A DNA stretch of 64,000 nt, taken from contig NZ_CP028843.1 in NCBI RefSeq assembly GCF_003058325.1, positions 3,531,501-3,595,500 on the forward strand, read 5' to 3'. Both the position numbers and the translations under genes were made by a program. Positions 53,507 to 60,917 of the stretch are shown here, piece after piece. The DNA comes from Methylobacterium currus. Its GTDB lineage: Bacteria; Pseudomonadota; Alphaproteobacteria; Rhizobiales; Beijerinckiaceae. The notes under the pieces are model-generated. The model ran no database searches and was not told where the DNA came from. It was given only the letters and a program-made list of their open reading frames with translations. Position 1 is the first letter of the stretch; every line of letters starts with the position of its first letter.

Positions 53507-55840
53507 ATGTCGGTCGAGGAGAACACGGTCCATTACGACAGCCCGGCCGGCGGCTGGGGTTCGGTCCGCGGCATCGCCGAGGTGTTCGGCAAGGAATGGG
53601 CGACGCCGCTCGCCACCGAGACCCTGTTTCGCCAGAACAAGCCGAAAGGCTTCATGTGCGTGTCCTGCTCCTGGGCGAAGCCGGCGAACTACCATCCCTT
53701 CGAGTTCTGCGAGAACGGCGCCAAGGCGACCCTGTGGGAGCTGACGACCCGGCGCTGCACGCCGGACTTCTTCGCCAAGCACACGCTGACCGAACTGCGC
53801 GGCTGGAGCGACTACGAGCTCGAGCAGCAGGGCCGCCTGACCCATCCCCTGCGCTACGACCGCGCCAGCGACCGCTACGTCTCCTGCGGCTGGGACGAGG
53901 CCTTCCGGGCGATCGGCTCGGAGCTGCGCCTGCTCGATCCGACATCGGTGGTGTTCTACTCCTCGGGGCGGGCCAGCCTCGAGACATCGTATCTCTACGC
54001 CCTGTTCGCCCGGCTCTACGGCAACAACAACCTGCCCGATTCCTCAAACATGTGCCACGAGACGACCTCGGTGGCGCTCAAGAAGGTGATCGGTGCCAGC
54101 GTCGGCACGGTCGTGTTCGATGACCTGTCGAAATGCGACGCGATGTTCTTCTTCGGCCAGAACACCGGCACCAACTCGCCACGGTTCCTGCACCCGCTGC
54201 AGGAGGCCTCGAAGCGCGGCGTCAAGATCATCACCTTCAATCCCGTCCGCGAGCGCGGCCTGGAGAGCTTCACCAATCCGCAGAGCCCGGTCGAGATGCT
54301 GACCCGCAAGGCGACGCCGATCAGCGCGCAGTACCATCAGGTCCGGCCCGGCGGTGACATCGCGGTGATGCTCGGCCTGTGCAAGCACGTCTTTGCCGCC
54401 GACGACGCCGCCAAGGCGAAGGGCACCCGCGTCCTCGACACCGACTTCATCGCCCAGCACACGACCGGGCTGGAGGCCTTCGAGGCGAAGGTCCGGGCGA
54501 CCCCCTGGGAGGAGATCGAGCGCGAATCCGGAATCAGTCGCGCCGACATCGAGGCGGCGGGGCAGGTCTATGTCGAGGCCGAGCGGACTTGCGCCTTCTA
54601 CGGCATGGGGCTGACGCAGCACGTGCACGGCTTCGAGAACGTCGCGATGGTCGTCAACCTGCTGCTGCTCAAGGGCAATATCGGGCGCGACGGCACCGGC
54701 GTGTCGCCGGTGCGGGGCCACTCCAACGTGCAGGGCCAGCGCACCGTCGGCATCTCGGAGAAGCCGGAGCTGGTGCCCCTCGACCGCTTGGCCGAGCAAT
54801 TCGGCTTCGAGCCGCCGCGGGCGAAGGGCGTCAACACGGTCGAGGCCTGCGAGGGCATCCTGTCGGGCAAGGTCCGGAGCTTCATCGGGCTCGGCGGCAA
54901 CTTCGTGCGGGCGATCCCCGACCAGGACCGGATGGAGAAGGCCTGGACCGGGATGCGCCTCACCGTGCAGGTCGCGACCAAGCTCAACCGCTCGCACCTC
55001 GTCAACGGCGAGATCGCCTACCTGCTGCCCTGCCTCGGCCGCACCGAGGAGGACCGCCAGGCCACCGGCCCGCAGGCGGTGAGCATCGAGGACACGTTCA
55101 GCTGCATCTACGGATCGCTGGGCCGCCGCACCCCGGCGAGCGACTTCCTGAAGTCCGAGGTCGCGATCGTGGCGGGGCTCGCCAAGGCGACGCTGGCGCC
55201 GAACCCGAAGGTGCCGTGGGACGCCTGGGTCGGCGATTACGGCCTGATCCGCGACGAGATCGCCAAGACCTACCGGGAAGAGTTCCACGACTTCAACGAC
55301 CGGCTCTGGATTCCCGGCGGCTTCTACCGCGGCAACTCGGCCCGCGAGCGGATCTGGAAGACCGAGAGCGGCAAGGCCGAGTTCACCGCGCCGGAGGTGA
55401 TGTCGGCGACCGGCTTCTCCGACGAGCCCGGCCGCTACCGGCTGATCACCATGCGGTCGAACGACCAGTTCAACACCACGATCTACGGCTACAGCGACCG
55501 CCTGCGCGGGATCGAGGGCACCCGCGACGTGCTCCTGATGAATCCGGGCGAGATCCGCCGGGCGGGCTTGAGCGACGGTCAGGTCGTCACGCTCGTCAGC
55601 GATGCCGGCGACGGGATCACCCGCGAGGTGACGGGTCTCACCGTGACGCCGTTCTCCCTGCCGGATGGATGCCTGGGGGCCTATTACCCGGAGATGAATC
55701 CCCTGATGGCGCTCTCGCACCACGACATCGAGTCGGGGACACCGGCGGCGAAATCGGTGCCGGTGCGGATCCGGGCGGATGCGGGTGGCCTGAAGACGAA
55801 CCGGCGCGAGCCGACCGGGCACGCGGCGCATCCGATCTGA
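53507..55840 (+). CDS. FdhF/YdeP-family molybdopterin oxidoreductase
   Basis: A 777-residue bis-MGD oxidoreductase of the FdhF/YdeP group. N-terminal cysteines Cys51, Cys54 and Cys68 (CVSC..FCENGAKA) form a partial iron-sulfur motif. SSNMCHETTSVALKK provides a likely Mo-proximal Cys. The GGDIAVMLGL, GQRTVG and LLLLKGNIGRDGTG blocks are cofactor-domain hallmarks, and a C-terminal molydopterin-dinucleotide domain is present. The substrate is unknown; YdeP itself is tied to acid resistance. The ATG at 53507 follows GGGAGAG. No partner subunit is adjacent. Confidence 0.9.
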   Translation: MSVEENTVHYDSPAGGWGSVRGIAEVFGKEWATPLATETLFRQNKPKGFMCVSCSWAKPANYHPFEFCENGAKATLWELTTRRCTPDFFAKHTLTELRGWSDYELEQQGRLTHPLRYDRASDRYVSCGWDEAFRAIGSELRLLDPTSVVFYSSGRASLETSYLYALFARLYGNNNLPDSSNMCHETTSVALKKVIGASVGTVVFDDLSKCDAMFFFGQNTGTNSPRFLHPLQEASKRGVKIITFNPVRERGLESFTNPQSPVEMLTRKATPISAQYHQVRPGGDIAVMLGLCKHVFAADDAAKAKGTRVLDTDFIAQHTTGLEAFEAKVRATPWEEIERESGISRADIEAAGQVYVEAERTCAFYGMGLTQHVHGFENVAMVVNLLLLKGNIGRDGTGVSPVRGHSNVQGQRTVGISEKPELVPLDRLAEQFGFEPPRAKGVNTVEACEGILSGKVRSFIGLGGNFVRAIPDQDRMEKAWTGMRLTVQVATKLNRSHLVNGEIAYLLPCLGRTEEDRQATGPQAVSIEDTFSCIYGSLGRRTPASDFLKSEVAIVAGLAKATLAPNPKVPWDAWVGDYGLIRDEIAKTYREEFHDFNDRLWIPGGFYRGNSARERIWKTESGKAEFTAPEVMSATGFSDEPGRYRLITMRSNDQFNTTIYGYSDRLRGIEGTRDVLLMNPGEIRRAGLSDGQVVTLVSDAGDGITREVTGLTVTPFSLPDGCLGAYYPEMNPLMALSHHDIESGTPAAKSVPVRIRADAGGLKTNRREPTGHAAHPI

Positions 55841-56055
55841 CGGCCGACCGGCACCGTCATCGTGGGGTCGGGTGGGGGCTACGGGTCCCCTCCCCTCCCA
55901 GCCGCCTGCGCATCAAAATGCCAGATGCCCGCGAATGACGCACAATTGTGCTTGTGCGGGCATGAAACGCCGGGTACCACTGTGATCACAGACACGACAT
56001 AGGTCGCCCTCGAGAGCGGCCCGAAGTCTGGGGAGGAAGGCCCTCGTTGAGGGCG
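55841..56055. promoter_or_regulatory. Intergenic region with three palindromes
   Basis: It contains an 8-bp stem ATGCCCGC (55925-55932) / GCGGGCAT (55956-55963) enclosing the perfect palindrome GCACAATTGTGC (55940-55951). A second 12-bp palindrome, CTGTGATCACAG, lies at 55980-55991. The palindromes look like regulator sites. Together with the terminator just downstream, they could belong to an untranslated RNA gene or the leader of an unseen transcript. Confidence 0.45.
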
Positions 56056-56094
56056 AGCACCGCCGCGACGCCATCGCGGCGGTGCTTGTTTTTG
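55965..56094 (+). ncRNA. Candidate small RNA
   Basis: The segment between the palindromic region and a very strong intrinsic terminator contains no reading frame with a credible start, yet the terminator is 216 bp past the nearest upstream gene. A second hairpin, GGCCCTCG..TGAGGGC, lies just before it. This arrangement suggests a free-standing transcript of roughly 100-130 nt. It matches no RNA family I recognise. The 5' end is a guess. Confidence 0.3.
56056..56094 (+). terminator. Strong rho-independent terminator
   Basis: Perfect 13-bp stem AGCACCGCCGCGA (56056-56068) / TCGCGGCGGTGCT (56074-56086), 5-nt loop, followed by TGTTTTTGT. The best intrinsic terminator in the window. Confidence 0.9.
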
Positions 56095-56169
56095 TCCCCT
56101 ATTGGGTCGGGCGGGGCAATCCGGCCAAAAGGACAAGGCTTCAAGGACAAGGCTTCGGCCGTCCGCCGG

Positions 56170-56484
56170 TCACACCTCCCCGCGGCCCGTCAGCCCGAAG
56201 CGGTCGAGCAGCCTCAAGACGGTCAGGATCGTCAGGCCGAACCCCGTCGCGAGTGCGAGCAGGGTGAGCTGCGCCCCCCCGGCGACGATGACGGCGGAGG
56301 CCGCGAACCGGAGGCTCGCCGCAATCGTCAGGCACTTCCAGGTGACGCCAGCGACGACCGTCCCGGACGAGCGATACCAGCGGTCGTTGAAAACGACCGC
56401 TGGTTCCGTTCTCGAATTTCCGTCAAGCCCATGGCTTGAAATAGGAAATTCGAGATGGACCGATGCGTCAGCGTCCTGGGCCAT
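56170..56484 (-). CDS. Possible two-helix membrane protein
   Basis: A 104-residue frame from the ATG at 56484. Its C-terminal half has two hydrophobic segments (about 49-67 and 71-92: WKCLTIAASLRFAASAVIVAGG and LLALATGFGLTILTVL), separated by a short turn, and a basic end. The N-terminal 40 residues are encoded by a palindromic repeat element and may not be protein. No ribosome-binding site is evident, so the true start may lie later. No family was recognised. Confidence 0.4.
   Translation of the reverse strand: MAQDADASVHLEFPISSHGLDGNSRTEPAVVFNDRWYRSSGTVVAGVTWKCLTIAASLRFAASAVIVAGGAQLTLLALATGFGLTILTVLRLLDRFGLTGRGEV
56376..56454. repeat. Double-hairpin palindromic element
   Basis: Two adjacent perfect inverted repeats: ACCAGCGGTCGTT (56376-56388) / AACGACCGCTGGT (56392-56404), loop GAA; and CTCGAATTTCC (56411-56421) / GGAAATTCGAG (56444-56454), which encloses CAAGCC-CAT-GGCTTG. 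The structure suggests a REP/MITE-like intergenic element. It is different in sequence from the one at 14818-14934. Confidence 0.75.
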
Positions 56485-56771
56485 CGGTGTGCGGCCGATC
56501 GCCTGCGCCGGTTCCGTGGTCACCTGCACCGGATCATCCACAGCGGATCGGCATTCCCACCTTCCCGGCACACCACCACGTAGAGGCTGAGCGCCGAGGT
56601 CGGGGCGACGGCCGAATTCAGGGCGACGAGGGCGTGGATGCGCGCAGCCCTTGCCGCGCCAATCGCGCCCGAATCCGGGCAGCAGACCGCTCAGGGTGGC
56701 GGCGCGGCGCTCGACGATCTTCCCCAAGGGTCTTCCCCAAGAGTGAAGGCCGCGTCGTCGCGCGGCATGGC

Positions 56772-56996
56772 TCAGGCCCCCTGCCCCGGCTCCGGTGGGT
56801 CCGGGAACGGCGTCCAATGGGTGAACGCGTCCGGCGCGTAGCCGTACTCGGTGGTGGCGACGTGCCAGGGCCGGCCATCCCCGGCCCGCCCGGGATCCCA
56901 GCGGATCACGGCGCGCCGGTCCGGCTCGTCCCGGTGGATGGCGATGATCCAGCGCCCATCCTGGGGCGCGCGATCGATGGGCCTCCAATCGGTCAT
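56772..56996 (-). CDS. Small hypothetical protein (DUF551-like)
   Basis: A 74-residue protein with the motif WRPIDRAPQDGRWIIAI and later WDPGRAGDGRPWHV..TEYGY..DAFTHWTPFP. The W-x-x-I-x-x-A-P-x-D-G opening and the W..P end recall small phage-type DUF551 proteins. GGGAG precedes the ATG at 56996. The 287 bp between this gene and 56484 hold no other convincing gene. Confidence 0.65.
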   Translation of the reverse strand: MTDWRPIDRAPQDGRWIIAIHRDEPDRRAVIRWDPGRAGDGRPWHVATTEYGYAPDAFTHWTPFPDPPEPGQGA

Positions 56997-57057
56997 CGGA
57001 TGCTCCCGCGGCGAGTGCCTGTACGGAAACAACGCGCCCGGCCCGCCGCCGTTCGCC

Positions 57058-57261
57058 TCAGCGCGGCGCGTCGCCCCGCACCAGGCGCTCGCCCGCCTCG
57101 CATTCGCGGAGGTAGGTCGCGCGGTTGTCGCCGGTGATCCCATCCTGATCGGCCTTGGCCTCGCAGACCCGGCGCCCCTCCGCGGGAGCCGGATCGGGCG
57201 CGGCCTGGGCGCTCGCGGCGGCGGGCGTCAGGAGAGCGAGGGTCAGGAGAACGTGGCGCAT
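57058..57261 (-). CDS. Small secreted PsiF-like protein
   Basis: A 67-residue secreted protein. The signal peptide (1-19, ending ASAQA) is followed by a mature domain RRVCEAKADQDGITGDNRATYLRECEA, whose C..A....L.GD.R..Y...C spacing resembles PsiF repeats. PsiF function is unknown. It lies between the small DUF551-like gene and the glutaredoxin-MauE gene on the same strand; the 68-bp gap to the latter suggests possible co-transcription. Confidence 0.65.
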   Translation of the reverse strand: MRHVLLTLALLTPAAASAQAAPDPAPAEGRRVCEAKADQDGITGDNRATYLRECEAGERLVRGDAPR

Positions 57262-57329
57262 GGCAGGCCTCGATGCGGGCGGATCTGCCCGATCCATCGT
57301 CGCGCCCGCCCGATGGTTCCCTGCCCCGG

Positions 57330-58079
57330 TCAGAGGGCCATCGCGGCCATCCACACGGCCATCGCCACCATCATCAGGTTCTCGGTGAGCGACACGAAGC
57401 CGAGCGGCACGTTGCTGCCGCCGCCGACGCAGGCGCATGTCAGCTCGCGCCGGTCGAGATAGACCGCCTTGAACACCGAGACCGCGCCGATCCCGCCGAT
57501 GACGAGGGCCACCGGAACCGACAGCCAGGTCAGCACCCCGGCGGCCATCAGGAGGCCGGCGAGCGCCTCGGCGTAAGGGTAGATCGAGGCGTAGGGTACC
57601 CAAGTCCGGGCCAAAAGGTCGTAGCCGAGGAACATGCTGGAGAAGGTCTCGACGTTCTGCAGCTTGAGGATCGCCAGCACGCACATGCTGAAGGCGATGA
57701 ACCATTCGCCCGCCCTGACCGTGAGCGGCGTGCCGTAGGCCGCCTGGCTCGCCGCCAGGGCCATCAGGGCCGTCATGCAGAAGACTGCGGCGACCGGGCG
57801 GTAGCTCACCGCCTTCGGGTCGGGCACCGTCCGGCCGAGGCGGCGGCGCAGGTCGTCGTAACCGCCGACGCGCTCGCCGGCGATGAAGACCTGCGGCGTG
57901 GTCGTCACCCCATGCTCGGCCTTGAAGCGGTCGGTCGCCTCGCGGGTGGTCAGGGGCCGGTCCTCGACCGTGTAGCCAGCCTGTCGGAGCAGGTGGCGGG
58001 CCTTCAACCCGTAGGGACAGACATGGGTGTCCGTCACCATGCGGTAGAGCGTGGCTGTGCGGGTGGGCAAGGAGCTCAT
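57330..58079 (-). CDS. Glutaredoxin-MauE/DoxX fusion membrane protein
   Basis: A 249-residue fusion. Residues 8-83 are a glutaredoxin domain with active site CPYG (Cys21, no resolving second cysteine), TTPQVFIAG (cis-Pro loop) and GGYDDL. Residues 93-249 form a four-helix membrane part of the MauE/DoxX type, with paired cysteines in LTCACVGGG (Cys215, Cys217). MauE relatives supply or remove electrons for periplasmic disulfides. The fused glutaredoxin should face the cytoplasm and could pass electrons to the membrane pair. It is divergent from a MerR regulator across a mer-like operator, so it is probably induced by a metal or thiol stress. The ribosome-binding site GAGGTCG precedes the ATG. 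Confidence 0.85.
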   Translation of the reverse strand: MSSLPTRTATLYRMVTDTHVCPYGLKARHLLRQAGYTVEDRPLTTREATDRFKAEHGVTTTPQVFIAGERVGGYDDLRRRLGRTVPDPKAVSYRPVAAVFCMTALMALAASQAAYGTPLTVRAGEWFIAFSMCVLAILKLQNVETFSSMFLGYDLLARTWVPYASIYPYAEALAGLLMAAGVLTWLSVPVALVIGGIGAVSVFKAVYLDRRELTCACVGGGSNVPLGFVSLTENLMMVAMAVWMAAMAL

Positions 58080-58116
58080 CGGGCGACCTCGTCTCGTGTC
58101 AACGGGAGGCCCGAGG

Positions 58117-58147
58117 GCGTAGCATCCGTACCATGCTACGGAGTCAA
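58117..58147 (-). promoter_or_regulatory. MerR-type operator-promoter
   Basis: On the minus strand, -35 TTGACT (58142-58147) is followed after 19 bp by a -10 like CTACGC (58117-58122), the long spacing typical of MerR-controlled promoters. Between them lies the dyad TCCGTA-N6-TACGGA (58125-58142). The first eleven bases TTGACTCCGTA and the arm spacing are as I recall for the Tn21 mer operator. It drives the glutaredoxin-MauE gene and overlaps the leader of the merR-like gene, so it should also autoregulate. Confidence 0.82.
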
Positions 58148-58150
58148 GCC

Positions 58151-58573
58151 ATGTCCATTCCGAGGACGACGTCCAACCCGAGGACGGCCGACCTGACGAT
58201 CGCCGGCCTCGCCCGCGCCGGCGGCGTCGGGGTCGAGACGATCCGCTACTATCAGCGGCGCGGGCTGCTGCCGGTGCCGGCCCGGGCCGGCGCCATCCGG
58301 CGCTACGGCCCGGAGGAGGTCCGGCGCCTGCGCTTCATCCGCTCGGCGCAAGGCGCAGGCTTCACCCTCGAGGAGATCGCCGAACTCCTGGCGCTCGATG
58401 CAGGCGAGGACCGGGCCCGGGCGCGGGAACTCGCCCGCTCCCGCATCGACGCCCTGGAGGCCCGGATCGCCGAGCTGAGCGCGGCCCGCGACGCCCTCGT
58501 CCGGCTCGCGCGGGCCTGCGGCGCGAGCGAGGCCGGACCCTGTCCGATCATCGCCGCCTTCGAGCCGGAGTGA
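58151..58573 (+). CDS. MerR-family transcriptional regulator
   Basis: A 140-residue regulator. The winged helix (about 14-75: LTIAGLARAGGVGVETIRYYQRRGLL..IRRYG) is followed by a dimer helix and a C-terminal loop with Cys123 and Cys131 (RACGASEAGPCPII), aligning with Cys117 and Cys126 of mercury MerR. The position of Cys82 is Arg88 (LALDAGEDRARA), so the three-coordinate Hg(II) site is incomplete. The ATG at 58151 was chosen because the upstream ATG at 58133 lies inside the operator, and GGAG precedes 58151. Confidence 0.88.
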   Translation: MSIPRTTSNPRTADLTIAGLARAGGVGVETIRYYQRRGLLPVPARAGAIRRYGPEEVRRLRFIRSAQGAGFTLEEIAELLALDAGEDRARARELARSRIDALEARIAELSAARDALVRLARACGASEAGPCPIIAAFEPE

Positions 58574-58578
58574 CGGCG

Positions 58579-59712
58579 TCAGGGCTTGGCGCGGCCGGCC
58601 CGGTAGGCGGCCAGGATCTCCGGCAGCCGGTCGAGGACGTAATCGGCGAGGCCGGGCTCCAGGGTCTCGTCGAAGGACAGGGCGACCCGGTCGGGCGTGC
58701 GCTCGATCCGGGCGATGAAGCGGCCGGCCTCGTCGCTCCAGAGCTGCGGTGCCGGCCGCTTGGCGGCGGGGGGCGCCAGCGCGTTCAGCACAGCCGTGAA
58801 GCGCTCGTTGGTGGGCTTTGCCTGAAAGCCCGGATCGGCGATCAATCCGGCGATCCGGCCGGCCTGCGCCGCCTTGATCCGCTCGGCGAGGAGCATCCAG
58901 CGCGGCCGCCCGGCGGCCGGGGCCGGGCCGATCGCCCGGACGATCTCCGCCGGAACCGTGCGGGCCACCGAGATCAGGGTCGAGAGGTCGCCCTTGCCGA
59001 CGCCCATCGCGGCGGTGATCGTGGCGCGGGGGAAGCCGTGCTCCTCGAGCCGCAGCGCGAAGAAGGCCCGCTCGATGTAGCTCAGGTCCTGCCGCTCCAG
59101 GTTCTCCTTGCCCTGCGCCACCACCAATTCGGCATCGGTGAGCGGGCGCACCACGGCGCGGACGGGCCGGGCGAGGCGCCGCGCCGCCTGGATGCGGCGG
59201 CGGCCATAGGCGACCTGATAGCGCTCCGGGCTCGACGGGTGCGGCCGCACCAGGATCGGTACCTGCTGGCCGCTCTCGCGGATGCTCTCGACGAGGGCCG
59301 GAAGGCCCGGATCGTTGGCATCGGCCACCCGGTCGGCGATGAAGGAATCGTCGATCCGGTCCGGCTCGATCTCGATGACGACGGTGCCGGCCTCGATCTC
59401 CGCCGCGGCGTCCGCCCGGGCGGCCAGCCCCCGCAGGGTGCTGCTCATCGCCCGAACCGCGCCGCTGCGGTTGCGCTCGGGGACGCGGGGCTCCTGGGCG
59501 CGGGGCTCCTGGGCGCGTGGCTCCTGGACATGGGAATCCGGGGCGCGGGGGTTTGCAGCTGCAAACTCCGACTCGGACGGGGTCACGTTTGCAGCTGCAA
59601 ACGCCTCGGGCTCCGGCGCCGGGGCGGCCTCGGGGTCGGAGGCTGGCGCCGGCTGCGGCTTGGGGAGTGGCTTGGCGCCGAACAGCGCGTCGAGGTTTGA
59701 CTTGCGGCTCAT
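58579..59712 (-). CDS. parB: Plasmid partition protein ParB/RepB
   Basis: A 377-residue partition protein of the RepB class. After an N-terminal Pro/Ala/Glu-rich linker (about 15-75) come the ParB-like nuclease-fold domain (VPILVRPHPSSPERYQVAYGRRRIQAAR) and a helix-turn-helix region (LSYIERAFFALRLEEHGFPRATITAAMGVGKGDLST). It binds parS and acts with ParA. The linker is encoded by three 15-bp tandem repeats (59485-59529) and contains two parS sites. Its ATG overlaps the parA stop (ATGA). Confidence 0.92.
   Translation of the reverse strand: MSRKSNLDALFGAKPLPKPQPAPASDPEAAPAPEPEAFAAANVTPSESEFAAANPRAPDSHVQEPRAQEPRAQEPRVPERNRSGAVRAMSSTLRGLAARADAAAEIEAGTVVIEIEPDRIDDSFIADRVADANDPGLPALVESIRESGQQVPILVRPHPSSPERYQVAYGRRRIQAARRLARPVRAVVRPLTDAELVVAQGKENLERQDLSYIERAFFALRLEEHGFPRATITAAMGVGKGDLSTLISVARTVPAEIVRAIGPAPAAGRPRWMLLAERIKAAQAGRIAGLIADPGFQAKPTNERFTAVLNALAPPAAKRPAPQLWSDEAGRFIARIERTPDRVALSFDETLEPGLADYVLDRLPEILAAYRAGRAKP
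59551..59602. promoter_or_regulatory. Two parS centromere sites inside parB
   Basis: The 16-bp perfect palindrome GTTTGCAGCTGCAAAC occurs at 59551-59566 and 59587-59602, separated by 20 bp. It fits the RepABC-family parS consensus GTTNNNNGCNNNNAAC. Both copies lie within the parB coding sequence, each encoding FAAAN in the protein's linker. Confidence 0.85.
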
Positions 59713-60917
59713 GGCCGGCCCCAGGCACGGCGGATCAGGCCCTCGATCTCGCCGTTGACGGCCTCGAGCGATTCGAGCGCCCGGTCGTAGGTCGAGCGGG
59801 TCACGCTCTCGCGGCCGATCTCGTAGAGGGTCTGCTTCGACAGGCCGGCGTCGGAGACCGCCGAGGATTTGAGCATCGGCGCGGTCAGCACCGCGTCCTC
59901 GAACAGGGTGCGCAGCATGCCGACGATGCGCGTCTGCGGCGCGTCCTGCTGCTCGTAGCGGGTCACGAGGTAGCGCAGCCAGTCATATTGCAGCCGCCCG
60001 CCGGATTCCGCCACGACGCCGAGCAGGTCCTCGGTCATCGCCAGGAACTGGCTCATCGAGGCGACGTCGAGCATCTGGGGATGAACGGTGATCAGCAGCG
60101 AGGTCGCGGCGCAGAGCGCCGAGAGGGTCAGGTAGCCGAGCTGCGGCGGGCAATCGATGACGACGACGTCGTAATCATCGGCCACCGTCTCGATCGCGTG
60201 GGCGACCCGGTCGAAGAACAGGGGCTCGCCGGCCCGGCGGCGGCTCAAGGCCCGCGGCGTCTCGTGCTCGAACTCCATCAATTCGAGGTTGGCCGGCACC
60301 AGGTCGAGGCCGGTGAAGTAGGTCGGGCGCACCACGTCGCGCAGGGGCTTGGCGTCGTCGTAGCGGATCGCGCCGTAGAGGGTCTCGTCGGTCCCGACAT
60401 CGAGCTCGGGCTGCACGCCCATCAGGGCCGAGAGGCTGGCCTGGGGATCGAGGTCGATGGCGAGCACGCGGTAGCCGCGCAGCACCAGGGACTGGGCGAG
60501 ATGGGCGGTGGTGGTGGTCTTGCCCGATCCGCCCTTGAAGTTCGCGACCGCCACGACCTGCAGGTGCTCGTTCGCGCTTCGCCGGGGCTGGTAGCGCCGG
60601 CCACCCCGCGTGTTCTCGTCGAGATAGGTGCGCAGGCCGTGGATGTCGGCCAGCGTGTAGGAGCGGCGCCCGTTGGCCGAGACCTCCGGCTGCGGCCCGA
60701 GCCCGTCGGCCGCGAGCTGCTGCAGCCGCGACACCGTCACGCCGATGATCCGGGCGGCCTCCGTCGAGGTGAAGCGGCGCAGGCCCTTGGCGGCGGTGGG
60801 CGGAAACAGCCCCGAGGAGATCGCCTGCAACTGCGCGCGAAGCGTCGCCGCATGGGCGCCGATCATCGCCGCGGGTGCGACCGGAGCAGGGGGGAGCGGC
60901 GGCTTATGCTGATTCAT
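59709..60917 (-). CDS. parA: Plasmid partition protein ParA/RepA-like ATPase
   Basis: A 402-residue Walker-type partition ATPase. A MerR-like DNA-binding domain (about 46-110: FTSTEAARIIGVTVSRLQQLAADGL) precedes the deviant Walker A motif KGGSGKT (128-134), VLAIDLDPQASLSAL and VVVIDCPPQLGYLTL. The N-terminal domain is that of RepA in repABC plasmids, which autoregulates the operon. There is no repC downstream; parB follows with a 4-bp overlap. The ATG at 60917 was chosen as the first start before the fold. It has only a weak, very close ribosome-binding sequence. Confidence 0.92.
   Translation of the reverse strand: MNQHKPPLPPAPVAPAAMIGAHAATLRAQLQAISSGLFPPTAAKGLRRFTSTEAARIIGVTVSRLQQLAADGLGPQPEVSANGRRSYTLADIHGLRTYLDENTRGGRRYQPRRSANEHLQVVAVANFKGGSGKTTTTAHLAQSLVLRGYRVLAIDLDPQASLSALMGVQPELDVGTDETLYGAIRYDDAKPLRDVVRPTYFTGLDLVPANLELMEFEHETPRALSRRRAGEPLFFDRVAHAIETVADDYDVVVIDCPPQLGYLTLSALCAATSLLITVHPQMLDVASMSQFLAMTEDLLGVVAESGGRLQYDWLRYLVTRYEQQDAPQTRIVGMLRTLFEDAVLTAPMLKSSAVSDAGLSKQTLYEIGRESVTRSTYDRALESLEAVNGEIEGLIRRAWGRP

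Noticed and set aside
55980..55991. CTGTGATCACAG as a CRP site
   Set aside because: The half-sites are adjacent instead of separated by the usual six bases (TGTGA-N6-TCACA), so a CRP site is not supported; kept only as a palindrome.
56485..56771. Several short frames on both strands between the two-helix gene and the DUF551-like gene
   Set aside because: None has a start with a ribosome-binding site or a recognisable domain.
58133..58150. ATG at 58133 as the merR-like start
   Set aside because: It lies inside the operator dyad and lacks a ribosome-binding site; the ATG at 58151 has GGAG and matches the family N-terminus.
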